Below, piece by piece: positions 32,110-40,432 of a DNA stretch of 64,000 nucleotides; the first letter of the stretch is position 1, and the number at the start of each line of letters is the position of its first letter. The notes beneath the pieces were generated by a model that worked only from the letters and a program-made list of their open reading frames with translations, had not been told where the DNA came from and searched no databases. The stretch comes from Streptomyces iakyrus (GTDB lineage: Bacteria > Actinomycetota > Actinomycetes > Streptomycetales > Streptomycetaceae). The position numbers and the translations under genes were made by a program. The stretch lies in the NCBI RefSeq assembly GCF_000717055.1, contig NZ_JNXI01000002.1, positions 248,001-312,000 on the forward strand, given 5' to 3'.

Positions 32110-34962
32110 GTGACCGTGCGACGGGACTTCCAGGAGCCTCCCAGGAGCCGCCCCGACCTGGTCATCGGCCGGGAGGAACTGTTCACCTCGGCCCGTGAGC
32201 AGCTCGGCCGGGGCGGCAGTGTGCTGCTCCACGGTCCGGCCGGAATTGGAAAGTCCACGGTCCTGCGGGCGCTGGCCGCGGATTACGGCGGTGCGGCGCG
32301 GACGGTGTTGCGCTGCTCGGCGACCGAGTCGGAATCCCACCTGCCCTTCCTGGCGCTGGCCGACCTGTTCGGGCTGGTCCTGGAGGACGTGTCGGGTGCG
32401 CTGCCCGGCGCCCAGCGCACCGCCCTGGAGTCGGCGCTGACCGGACGTGGCGAGTCCACGCTCCAGCGGGACGGGCTCGCACTGCGCCTGGCGGTGCTGT
32501 CGGCGCTGCGCGTCCTCGCCGCGAAGGGCCCGGTACTGGTGGTCGCCGACGATCTCCAGTGGCTGGATGCCGCCAGTGCGGAACTGCTCGGCTTCGCGGC
32601 CCGCCGGCTGGGTGACACGCCCGTGCAGATGCTGTGCGCGGTGCGGACCGAGGGCCAGGAGTACGACCGGCACCTGCCGGCGTCCCCGCCCGACACGCTC
32701 GCCGTCCGGCTGGGCCCGCTGAACCGTACGCAGGTCTCGGCGCTGCTCGACCACCGCGGCTACACGCCCCTGTCGCGCTCCACGATCCGCGACATCCACC
32801 GCACCAGTGGCGGCAACCCGCTCTTCGCGCTGGAACTGGGCCGGGCCCTGGCCGAGAGCCCGGCCCGGCCGCGCCCGGGCGAGCCGCTGCCGGTGCCCAC
32901 CTCGCTCCGGGCCCTGGTGCTGAGCCGGCTGGAGATGCTGTCGGACGAGGCGCGCCGCACCCTCCTGGTGGCCAGCGCCGGCGCCCGCCCCACCCTGGCG
33001 CTGCTGCACGCGGCCGGCCGGGAGCACGCCGAGGCCGAGACGGCCCAGGCGGCCGCCCTGGGGCTGCTCGCCACGGACCCCGAGGCGCCGGCCCTGCGGT
33101 TCGCGCACCCGCTGATCTCGGCGGCGCTGTACGCGGAGGCCCCGGCGCAGGAGCGGCGGGCCGTGCACGCCGCGCTGTCCACGGCGGCATCCGACCCGAT
33201 CGAGCGGGCCCGGCACCTGGCCCTGGCCACCACCGGCACCGACCCGGACGTGGCGGCCCGGCTCGCCGAGGCCGGTGCGCTGGCCCGGGACCGCGGCGCC
33301 CCTTCCGTGGCCGCCTCGCTCGGGCTGCTCGCCGCCCGGCACACCCCGGTGGACAGCACCCCGGGCCCCGACGAACGCCGTCTGCAGGCAGCGGAGGACG
33401 CGATCACCGCCGGCGAGGCCGATCTCGCCCGCGACATCGCACGTGACGTACTGACGCGTGCCACCGTGCCCGCGGAGCGGGTGCGGGCGTGGATGGTCGT
33501 CATCGAGGCGGCCGGGCAGGCCCTCGGCGAGGTCGACGCCGTCTTCCCGCAGGTCCTGGCCGACGCGGGCGACGACCCCTGCCTGCTCGCGCAGGTGTAC
33601 TACCAGCTGGCCTGGCGCGGCCTGGTCGTCGAGGGCGACTTCGCCGAGGCCCGCCAGGAGGCGGCGCACGCGGCAGAGCTCGCCGCCCGGGGCGGTGACC
33701 GCCGGACCGAGCTGATGGCGCTGTCCTTCCAGGCCTCCACCGAGACCCTGATGGGCCACCCGGACGCCCCCGCGACCGTCAAACGGGCGCTGAAGGAACC
33801 CCAGGACCCCTACGTGGCCTGCCACCACAACGGCGCCGGGTCGGCCCGGTTCCGCTGGCTGATCATGAGCGACCAGCTCCCCGAGGCGCGGGCGACGATC
33901 ACCTCGCTGCTGCGCGAGGTGCGCCGGCGCGGGATGGTCGAGAGCGAGGTGCACTTCCTGCGTTTCCTCGCCGACACGGAACTGCGCTCCGGGCACTGCG
34001 GCCGGGCCCTGGACCTGGCCCGCGAGAGCCTGCGGCTGGCCCGGGACTCCGGGATCGGCGAAGGTGCCTCGGCCATGCTCGCCTCCCTCGCGGAGGCGTC
34101 CGCCGGGGACGTCGACCGGGCGCTGGCCCTCGCCCGGGAGGCGGCGGACCACGCCGAGGTCGACGGCGACCAGATGTACCTGTCCCGGGCCCTCGCGGCG
34201 CTGGGCTACGCCCAGTTGGTGGCCGGCGACCCGGCCGCCACCGTCCGTTCGCTGCGCCGGGTGCGGGAGCTGGAGCAGGGCCTCGGCATCAACGACCCCG
34301 GGCGCGGCCGCTGGCACGGCGACCTCGCCGAGGCGCTGGTCCGCATCGGCGAGCCGGGCGAGGCCCAGGACGTCATCGACACGACCCGGGCGCACGCGCT
34401 GCGGCTGGGCCGGCAGAGTGTGCTGGCCGTTCTGGACCGGGCCGAGGCGCTGGTGCGGGCGGCACGGGGCGAACACGAGGCCGCCATCGTCCGGTTGACG
34501 TCCGTGCAGGACCGGCTCGGCCGGCTCGGGTACGGCCTGGAGGAGGCGCGGGCCGCCTTCGCGCTGGCCCGCCTGCGCGCCCAGTCCGGCGCCTTCCCCC
34601 GTACCGGCGCGCGGCCTCTGCCGGGACCGGCGTCGTACGACGAGGCCGCCCGGCTGTTCCGGCGCTGCCGCGCGCTGCCGTGGCTGCGGCAGGTCGACGC
34701 CGCGGCCACGGCCGGTTCCGCCGCGGCGGAACCGCCCGCCGCCGCGCCGGCCGTCGCCCTGGACGCGCTGGAGGGGCTGGCCGCGATGGAGCGTCAGGTC
34801 GCCTCGCTGGTGATGGAGGGCGCGACCAACCGGGAGATCGCGGCGCGCCTGTTCATCAGCGTCAAGACCGTCGAGGCGACCCTCACCCGGGTCTACCGCA
34901 AGCTCGGGATCCGCTCCCGGGTGGACATCGTCCGGCTGGCCGCGGGCCGCCGGACGACCTGA
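32110..34962 (+). CDS. LAL-type (large ATP-binding LuxR) regulator
   Basis: 950 aa from a GTG at 32110 with GGGAGGGG upstream. The N-terminus has Walker A LLHGPAGIGKST near residue 40 and Walker B PVLVVADDLQWLD near 145 (AAA16-type). A long helical TPR-like middle follows. The C-terminal LuxR HTH reads LAAMERQVASLVMEGATNRE then LFISVKTVEATLTRVYRKLG. LALs activate adjacent genes in response to metabolites. The next gene is a secreted trypsin whose promoter carries an 11-bp palindrome, a plausible target. Confidence 0.93.
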   Translation: MTVRRDFQEPPRSRPDLVIGREELFTSAREQLGRGGSVLLHGPAGIGKSTVLRALAADYGGAARTVLRCSATESESHLPFLALADLFGLVLEDVSGALPGAQRTALESALTGRGESTLQRDGLALRLAVLSALRVLAAKGPVLVVADDLQWLDAASAELLGFAARRLGDTPVQMLCAVRTEGQEYDRHLPASPPDTLAVRLGPLNRTQVSALLDHRGYTPLSRSTIRDIHRTSGGNPLFALELGRALAESPARPRPGEPLPVPTSLRALVLSRLEMLSDEARRTLLVASAGARPTLALLHAAGREHAEAETAQAAALGLLATDPEAPALRFAHPLISAALYAEAPAQERRAVHAALSTAASDPIERARHLALATTGTDPDVAARLAEAGALARDRGAPSVAASLGLLAARHTPVDSTPGPDERRLQAAEDAITAGEADLARDIARDVLTRATVPAERVRAWMVVIEAAGQALGEVDAVFPQVLADAGDDPCLLAQVYYQLAWRGLVVEGDFAEARQEAAHAAELAARGGDRRTELMALSFQASTETLMGHPDAPATVKRALKEPQDPYVACHHNGAGSARFRWLIMSDQLPEARATITSLLREVRRRGMVESEVHFLRFLADTELRSGHCGRALDLARESLRLARDSGIGEGASAMLASLAEASAGDVDRALALAREAADHAEVDGDQMYLSRALAALGYAQLVAGDPAATVRSLRRVRELEQGLGINDPGRGRWHGDLAEALVRIGEPGEAQDVIDTTRAHALRLGRQSVLAVLDRAEALVRAARGEHEAAIVRLTSVQDRLGRLGYGLEEARAAFALARLRAQSGAFPRTGARPLPGPASYDEAARLFRRCRALPWLRQVDAAATAGSAAAEPPAAAPAVALDALEGLAAMERQVASLVMEGATNREIAARLFISVKTVEATLTRVYRKLGIRSRVDIVRLAAGRRTT

Positions 34963-35014
34963 CCCACCTGGGTTTACGCGACCGGACCGAGGGTTATCCC
35001 TGCCCAACTCCCTT

Positions 35015-35058
35015 AGGGGGTTCCCTCATTGGGAGCCCCCTCGTCCGGGCTCTAGCTT
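35015..35058 (+). promoter_or_regulatory. trypsin promoter with overlapping palindrome
   Basis: AGGGGGTTCCC (35015-35025), five bases, GGGAGCCCCCT (35031-35041): 10 of 11 positions are symmetric. Its right arm covers a possible -35 TTGGGA (35029-35034); 18 nt later comes TAGCTT (35053-35058). Confidence 0.55.
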
Positions 35059-35164
35059 TGGGGCGTGCCGCTCGCCGGGCACACGGAGATCCGAACAAAG
35101 GCGTCAGGGTCCCCGTGCACGACCACCCGCGCGACCCCCCACCGGCAACTCCCCAAGGAGACCC

Positions 35165-35956
35165 ATGTTCGGGCTCAACGCTGCCAAGAAGGCCGCCGCC
35201 GTCGCCGCGGCGACCGCTGCCGCCGCCACGACCGCGCTGCTCGCCGCCCCCACGGCCGTCGCCGCGCCCCAGCCGATCGTCGGCGGTACCACCACCACGA
35301 CGTCCGCGTACCCGTTCGTCATGCAGATCACGGACGCCTCACAGAACCAGTTCTGCGGCGGCACGCTCGTCTCGCCCACGAAGGTCGTCACCGCCGCGCA
35401 CTGCATGGTCGGCGAGACGACCAGCAGCGTGCGCGTCGTCGGTGGCCGCACCTACCTGAACGGCACCAACGGCACGGTCGCCAGAGTCGGCAAGATCTGG
35501 ATCCACCCGAACTACACCGACGCCACCAACGGCGAGGACGTGGCCGTGCTGACGCTGTCGACGTCGATGCCGTACACCCCGGCGAAGTACGTCTCCTCCT
35601 CCCAGACCTCGGTGTACGCGGCCGGCACCACGGCCCGCATCCTCGGCTGGGGCACCACCTCCTCGGGCGGCAGCAGCTCCAACCAGCTGCGCACCGCGAC
35701 CGTACCGACCGTGTCCGACTCCAGTTGCGCGAGCTCCTACGGCTCCGACTTCGTGCAGAGCGACATGGTGTGCGCCGGAAAGACCTCCGGCGGCGTGGAC
35801 ACCTGCCAGGGCGACAGCGGCGGCCCCCTGCTCATCGGGGGCGTCCTGGCAGGCATCACTTCCTGGGGCGAAGGCTGCGCCCAGGCCGGTTTCCCGGGTG
35901 TCTACACCCGGCTGACCACCTTCTCCAACCTGGTCACGACGCAGGTCAACTCATGA
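35165..35956 (+). CDS. secreted trypsin-like serine protease
   Basis: 263 aa with CAAGGAGACC before the ATG. The Ala-rich signal peptide (1-34) ends AVAAPQP and is followed directly by IVGG, the mature N-terminus after propeptide removal. Catalytic triad: His in VVTAAHCM, Asp in GEDVAVLTL, Ser in CQGDSGGPLL; the S1 Asp (GVDTCQGDSG) gives trypsin (Lys/Arg) specificity. Disulphide cysteines are all present. It is extracellular and probably controlled by the upstream LAL regulator. Confidence 0.96.
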   Translation: MFGLNAAKKAAAVAAATAAAATTALLAAPTAVAAPQPIVGGTTTTTSAYPFVMQITDASQNQFCGGTLVSPTKVVTAAHCMVGETTSSVRVVGGRTYLNGTNGTVARVGKIWIHPNYTDATNGEDVAVLTLSTSMPYTPAKYVSSSQTSVYAAGTTARILGWGTTSSGGSSSNQLRTATVPTVSDSSCASSYGSDFVQSDMVCAGKTSGGVDTCQGDSGGPLLIGGVLAGITSWGEGCAQAGFPGVYTRLTTFSNLVTTQVNS

Positions 35957-35995
35957 CCGCCCACTAGCTCCTGAGTACCCCTCAGGTGAAAGACC

Positions 35996-36038
35996 AGGGG
36001 GCGTTGCGGGCCTCCACGAGCGGCCCGCAACGCCCCCT
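35996..36038. terminator. bidirectional terminator, 17-bp perfect stem
   Basis: 35996-36012 (AGGGGGCGTTGCGGGCC) pairs perfectly with 36022-36038 around a 9-nt loop, between the convergent trypsin and AlkZ-like genes. Confidence 0.85.
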
Positions 36039-36057
36039 CTCCATGCCGGGACGGGCT

Positions 36058-37173
36058 CTAGCCACGCACGACGCCGAACCTGATGTCGTACGACGACCCC
36101 GGGTGCATGACCCGCAGCATCCGCTCACCCTCGGCGGTGACCTCGTCCCGCCGGGCCCGGGCGAGGCGGTCGAAGGGCTCGATCACGAGCGCGTCCTCCT
36201 CCAGCCGCCACAGGCCCGCGAGGAAGCCGTCGACGAGGAGCGTGCGGTGGGCCAGGTTCCCCTGCCACGAACGGCCCCGGTGCTCGGGCGGGACGACGCG
36301 GGTGCGGTCGGCGTGCGAGAGCAGCAGGTTGTCGAACTCGGGGAGGAAGCGCGGCGGCGCGGGGGTCTCCGGGTCGGGGCGGGGGGCGTCCGGGAGGTCG
36401 AAGAGTTCGACGCCGGCTTCGTCCCGGAAGGTCACGAGCTGCGGGCGGAGGCGTTCGAAGGCGTCGCGCAGCCGGGTCATTCCGGCCCAGGCCTGCATGT
36501 CCCGCACCGAGGCCGGGCCGAAGGCGGCGAGATAGCGCAGGACGACCGCGTCGGGCGCGGGGGCCGGTCGCGCGGGCCGGCCGAGCCAGTGCTCGGCGGT
36601 GGTGAGACGGACCTGCCCGCTGCGTCCCCACAGCCCCCGGGGCGTCACCTGCACGAGCGGGAGGCGGCAGCGGGCGGCGACGGCCAGGGCCTGCGGATCG
36701 GCGTCGGGCCACTCCCGGAGCAGGGCCTCGCGCAGCTGCGTCATGGTGCGCGGCTCGGTCTCGACGAGGTCGCGGGCGATCGCGGCGAGCCGCTCCAGGT
36801 CGACACCGGCGAGTCCTTTGCGGAACGTGACGAGCTCCCGGTCCCGGGCGGGCTGCACCAGCGGGCGCAGCGTGAGGCAGTCGTCCGCGGTGTGGGTGTG
36901 GATGGTGGAGCGCATCGTGACGATCCGGACGGCCTCGCGGTCCGCCATCAGCCGGGACAACGCCTCGGGGGTGAACCCGTCGAGCCGGGCGGCGAGGGCG
37001 TAGTACGGCGGCTTGACGTTCTGCGCCTGGAGCCCGACCAGATGCTCGACGGCCGCCGCGACGGACAGCCGGGCGCGGCGCAGGAGCAGCTGGCGGTCGA
37101 GGGTCGCACGGTTCAGGGCACGCGTGCCGAGCAGGGGTGCCGTGCCGGTGACGCTCCGCTTGGTGTTCGTCAT
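36058..37173 (-). CDS. winged-helix DNA glycosylase-like protein (AlkZ/HTH_42 family)
   Basis: 371 aa. HTH_42 features: TRALNRATLDRQLLLRRA, LVGLQAQNVKPPYYALAARL, VRIVTMRSTIHTHTADDC, and a late LLVDGFLAGLWRLEED. The QAQ triplet matches the Q-x-Q catalytic motif of AlkZ, a DNA glycosylase that unhooks interstrand crosslinks in azinomycin producers; related proteins are frequent in Streptomyces and may protect against DNA-damaging metabolites. A TACCGT box ends 7 nt before the ATG, suggesting a leaderless mRNA. Confidence 0.85.
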   Translation of the reverse strand: MTNTKRSVTGTAPLLGTRALNRATLDRQLLLRRARLSVAAAVEHLVGLQAQNVKPPYYALAARLDGFTPEALSRLMADREAVRIVTMRSTIHTHTADDCLTLRPLVQPARDRELVTFRKGLAGVDLERLAAIARDLVETEPRTMTQLREALLREWPDADPQALAVAARCRLPLVQVTPRGLWGRSGQVRLTTAEHWLGRPARPAPAPDAVVLRYLAAFGPASVRDMQAWAGMTRLRDAFERLRPQLVTFRDEAGVELFDLPDAPRPDPETPAPPRFLPEFDNLLLSHADRTRVVPPEHRGRSWQGNLAHRTLLVDGFLAGLWRLEEDALVIEPFDRLARARRDEVTAEGERMLRVMHPGSSYDIRFGVVRG

Positions 37174-37268
37174 GTGAGGACGGTAGCGGGGCTTGCGGAC
37201 AGGTTCTGTCCGCGACTCCGGGCCGCCACGGCTTCCCCCGGCCCGGCGACCGCTCCCGTCGGAGAACG

Positions 37269-39182
37269 CTAGAACTTCGCAGTACGGGAACAGGCCGGGC
37301 CGCACGGGCACAGCAGAAAGGTGACCCGGCGGACCGCGTAGCGGACGGAGCCGAGCCGTCCGCCGATCTCGCGGGTCCCGGTATGGACGAGGCGGGCGAG
37401 TGCCTCGAACACCGGTGAACCGCCGCGGACACCGACTCCAGCGCGAGTGAGCGCCCGCAGGTCCTGCGGGGCGTCGGAGAAGACCGCGATGAGCGTCTCG
37501 TAGCGTGCGGACTCGACGGGCACGCCCGCCGGCCATAGGAAGGGCATACCCGGATCGTGGCCCCCGGGCTCCTCGCCCAGCGCGCGTCGTTCTGCCGGGT
37601 CGAGGGTGATCCCGGCGGGTTCCGCCTGGTTCAGGACGGTGATGCGGCCCGCGACACCCACGTCGAGGACGTTGGCATAGACGGTCTCCCCGCAGGTACC
37701 GGCATGCGCGACGCTCACCCGCAACCGGTCGGTCAGGTGCAGCAGGGCGCCGTCCGTGACACGGCCCGCCCCGGCGGACACCGCCAAGTCGACCGGTGCC
37801 GGCAGGTCGTCGACACCGTCGCCCAGGCTCCGCAGCCGCAGCGAAGCGGCGAGATCCCGGACGTGGCCGCGGAGTTCGGCGAGACTGCCGGGTTCCAGGG
37901 CGCGGTGGGCCCGGTAGAGCGGCAGGCCCGTCGAGTCGTAGAGCATGTACGTGGGACCGGCGAGTGCCACGGTGGCGATGTCGGTCGGGTGCTCGGCGGC
38001 GTCGGACCGCACCCCGATACCGGGCAGCTCCGCGAGAGCGGCGACGACCGGTTCCGTGGGAGTCCCGTCGGCCGCGGTGACCCGCACATCGAGATCACGG
38101 CCCGCACTTCGCCACGGGTGCGCCATGGAGCCGTCCGGTACCGGCCGGCCGTCGACCGAGTCCAGCAGGGCCGCGTCCCCGACCAGATGGGTGACCCGCA
38201 CGACCGGCGCGACCGACTCATCGGGGGCGCTTCCCGCGCGGCAGAGCAGGAACTGGTCCTCGGGCCCGATCCCGTGGAGCCGAGCGCCGTCGAGCCACGC
38301 CTGGCCGGTGCCGAGGTCCGTCCGTACCGGGTGGGGCTGCTCCGTATGGCGCACGCCGAGCGTGAACGGGATCCGGTCGACTGGCCCTTCCGCCTCGGGC
38401 CGCTGGAGCGGTGTCATGGCGAGGACCTCCTGACGGACGCGGTCCATGACGGCCCGCCAGGTCGTGTGCGCATCGGCCCGCAGCGCCGCGATCAGGGAGG
38501 CGGTGAACAGGCCGTGCGACCCGCCGAAGTCGAACGAGTAGTCCTCGTAGGCGCGCTGGTGCGAACCGCACGCAACGAGTCGTACCGCGTGCGGGTTGGC
38601 GTCGAACCAGTCCTCATGGGGGTGCTCGTCACGCAACCGCCGGAACTCCGCCCCCGCGCTGTCCCAGCGGCGTGCCACAGCGGCCTTCGGCCACTTCGCG
38701 TCCCACCCGCGGACCTGCATCCCGTCGCGCACACCCTCGCGCGCCATCCGGGCGCTGAAGCAACAGTCCAGAACGGTGGTCACGTCGGGTGTGCGCAGCG
38801 TCAGGCGCCATTGCAGGGCGCTCAGTTCCTCCGCGAGAATTCCGCGGAAGTCCTCCGCGTCCGTCCGAGCCACGTCCGTCGGCAGGATGAACCGCAACTC
38901 TCCGGGTATCCCGGGAGTCACGGTGGTCGAGCGGCTGCCGTGGCCGGCGTAGAACACCACGACGCTGTCACCCGGCTTCGTCACCCGGATGAGGTCTTCG
39001 TAGGCGCCGAGGATGCCGCTGCGCGACGCCGTCGCCTCCTGGAGCCGGTTCACGTCGAACCCGCGCTTCGCCAACAGGTCCACCACGAGCTCGGCGTCGT
39101 TGTGGCATCCCGTCAGGGCGCCGGTCTGACTGGCGATGACCAGCGCCCGGCGGGTTCCGGCAGAAGCCGGTTGTTCGCTCAC
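37269..39182 (-). CDS. caspase-family (peptidase C14) protein, last gene of the conflict operon
   Basis: 637 aa from a GTG at 39182 overlapping the upstream TGA (GTGA), with AGGGAG upstream. Residues 10-260 are a caspase p20-like domain: RRALVIASQTGALTGCHNDA, VVVFYAGHGS with His81, and VLDCCFSARM with likely nucleophile Cys141. LVACGSHQRAYE and GLFTASLIAAL follow as in metacaspases and paracaspases. Residues 260-637 form a beta-rich extension that I do not recognise; it ends in a Cys pair (LCPCGPACS). It is a predicted executioner protease that may be activated by the CHAT protease or the STAND protein in the same operon. Confidence 0.85.
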   Translation of the reverse strand: MSEQPASAGTRRALVIASQTGALTGCHNDAELVVDLLAKRGFDVNRLQEATASRSGILGAYEDLIRVTKPGDSVVVFYAGHGSRSTTVTPGIPGELRFILPTDVARTDAEDFRGILAEELSALQWRLTLRTPDVTTVLDCCFSARMAREGVRDGMQVRGWDAKWPKAAVARRWDSAGAEFRRLRDEHPHEDWFDANPHAVRLVACGSHQRAYEDYSFDFGGSHGLFTASLIAALRADAHTTWRAVMDRVRQEVLAMTPLQRPEAEGPVDRIPFTLGVRHTEQPHPVRTDLGTGQAWLDGARLHGIGPEDQFLLCRAGSAPDESVAPVVRVTHLVGDAALLDSVDGRPVPDGSMAHPWRSAGRDLDVRVTAADGTPTEPVVAALAELPGIGVRSDAAEHPTDIATVALAGPTYMLYDSTGLPLYRAHRALEPGSLAELRGHVRDLAASLRLRSLGDGVDDLPAPVDLAVSAGAGRVTDGALLHLTDRLRVSVAHAGTCGETVYANVLDVGVAGRITVLNQAEPAGITLDPAERRALGEEPGGHDPGMPFLWPAGVPVESARYETLIAVFSDAPQDLRALTRAGVGVRGGSPVFEALARLVHTGTREIGGRLGSVRYAVRRVTFLLCPCGPACSRTAKF

Positions 39183-40432
39183 GATGTCTGCTCCCTGGGT
39201 TCCGTTGGTATTGCACCCGCTCGCCCCGTCGGCCCGGCGCGCATGCCGGGGAGTTGGGCCAGCTCCGGTGGGAGTTCGTCGGGGTCGGTCGCCGGCAGCC
39301 AGGCCAGCCGGGCTTCCTTGAACTCCGCGGCCTCGGTGGCGCGCCCCGTGATGTGCAGGAGCCACCAGGTGGTCGTGGAGACCGTCGCGGTCAGCGCGTG
39401 TCGCTCTCCGAAGTGAAGGCAGGCCTCGTCCGCGGTGTCGTAGGCCAGGTCGACGCACAGGGGGACCCGGCCCAGTGCGTGCAGGGCCAGGCAGAGGTCT
39501 GCCTGAGCCAGGAGTACAAGGGGATGACGTGAACCCAACGTTCTGCGGCCGGTCTGCACCAGGGTGCGCAGACCCTCCTCGACGGCCTCGGCCTCGCCCG
39601 CCAGGAGCGCCTTCATCAGCTCCTTTTCCCGGTGCCGGAACTCCGATTCCATGTCGGGCGCGGGCGCGTCGGTCGGGGGCTCGTCCGCTGTCCGCCCGGA
39701 TTGGGCCCCGGCTGCGCTCACCACGTGCAGGATCGAGGTCCCGGAGTGGGTCATGCCGATGGCGGAGAAGACCCGGTCCGCACGTGCGCGCGCAGTCCGG
39801 CACCAGTCCGCGGAGCCTCCGTCCCAGTCGCCGAGTTGCCGGAGCAAGGCGAGGAGTTGCTTGCGGAGCGCCGGCGACGCCCGCAGCCAGGCCGCCCGGG
39901 AGACGAGCACCAGGAGCACGTGCTTCAACAGAGGAACGACGCGTGCGAGTTCCCTTCGGTACGTGCCCTCGAAGTCGGTCTCCGGCAGTTCCTGCGGCGG
40001 CTCCGCGACGATGATGACGCACAAGGAGAAACGGGCCAGAAAGACGCCGGTGTCGTACCAGAACCCGGCATCGCCCGGCAGCGCGTTGCGGACGTCCACC
40101 ATCAGGCAGTCGAAGGAGCGCTCGTGCACGGGGTCCACCGCCGTGGCCGGGTTCTCGTGTTCCTGTCCGAGCAGGTCGTCGAGACGCGGGACCAATGTCG
40201 ACAAAGAGGGCAGCGAATACATCGTGTTGCGGACCCGAATGGCCTTGTCCTCGTGCAGGCGCGGCCCCTGGCCTGCCCCGACGATCATCTTGAGGTGTCG
40301 ATGCCCCTCACCGAAGTCGAAGTACAGCTCCTCGATGTCGATGCCGAACACCAGGCCATCGGGAGGGCGCGCCTGCGATGAAGGGGGCGAGGGCGGCACG
40401 ATGTCCCGGTCTCGCCGGGCGTTCCCGCTCAC
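39179..40432 (-). CDS. unknown protein with C-terminal TPRs, between CHAT and caspase genes
   Basis: 417 aa. The GTG at 40432 overlaps the CHAT stop as GTGA, and its own TGA overlaps the caspase GTG, so three cistrons are coupled. Residues 25-230 form an unrecognised alpha/beta domain (GLVFGIDIEELYFDFGEGH, FDCLMVDVRNALPG, CVIIVAEPPQELPETDFEG). Residues about 285-390 are TPR-like (TLGSRHPLVLLAQADLCLAL, then FGERHALTATVSTTTWWLL), as in kinesin-light-chain-type repeats. It may bridge the two proteases or serve as substrate; no catalytic motif is seen. Confidence 0.7.
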   Translation of the reverse strand: MSGNARRDRDIVPPSPPSSQARPPDGLVFGIDIEELYFDFGEGHRHLKMIVGAGQGPRLHEDKAIRVRNTMYSLPSLSTLVPRLDDLLGQEHENPATAVDPVHERSFDCLMVDVRNALPGDAGFWYDTGVFLARFSLCVIIVAEPPQELPETDFEGTYRRELARVVPLLKHVLLVLVSRAAWLRASPALRKQLLALLRQLGDWDGGSADWCRTARARADRVFSAIGMTHSGTSILHVVSAAGAQSGRTADEPPTDAPAPDMESEFRHREKELMKALLAGEAEAVEEGLRTLVQTGRRTLGSRHPLVLLAQADLCLALHALGRVPLCVDLAYDTADEACLHFGERHALTATVSTTTWWLLHITGRATEAAEFKEARLAWLPATDPDELPPELAQLPGMRAGPTGRAGAIPTEPREQTS

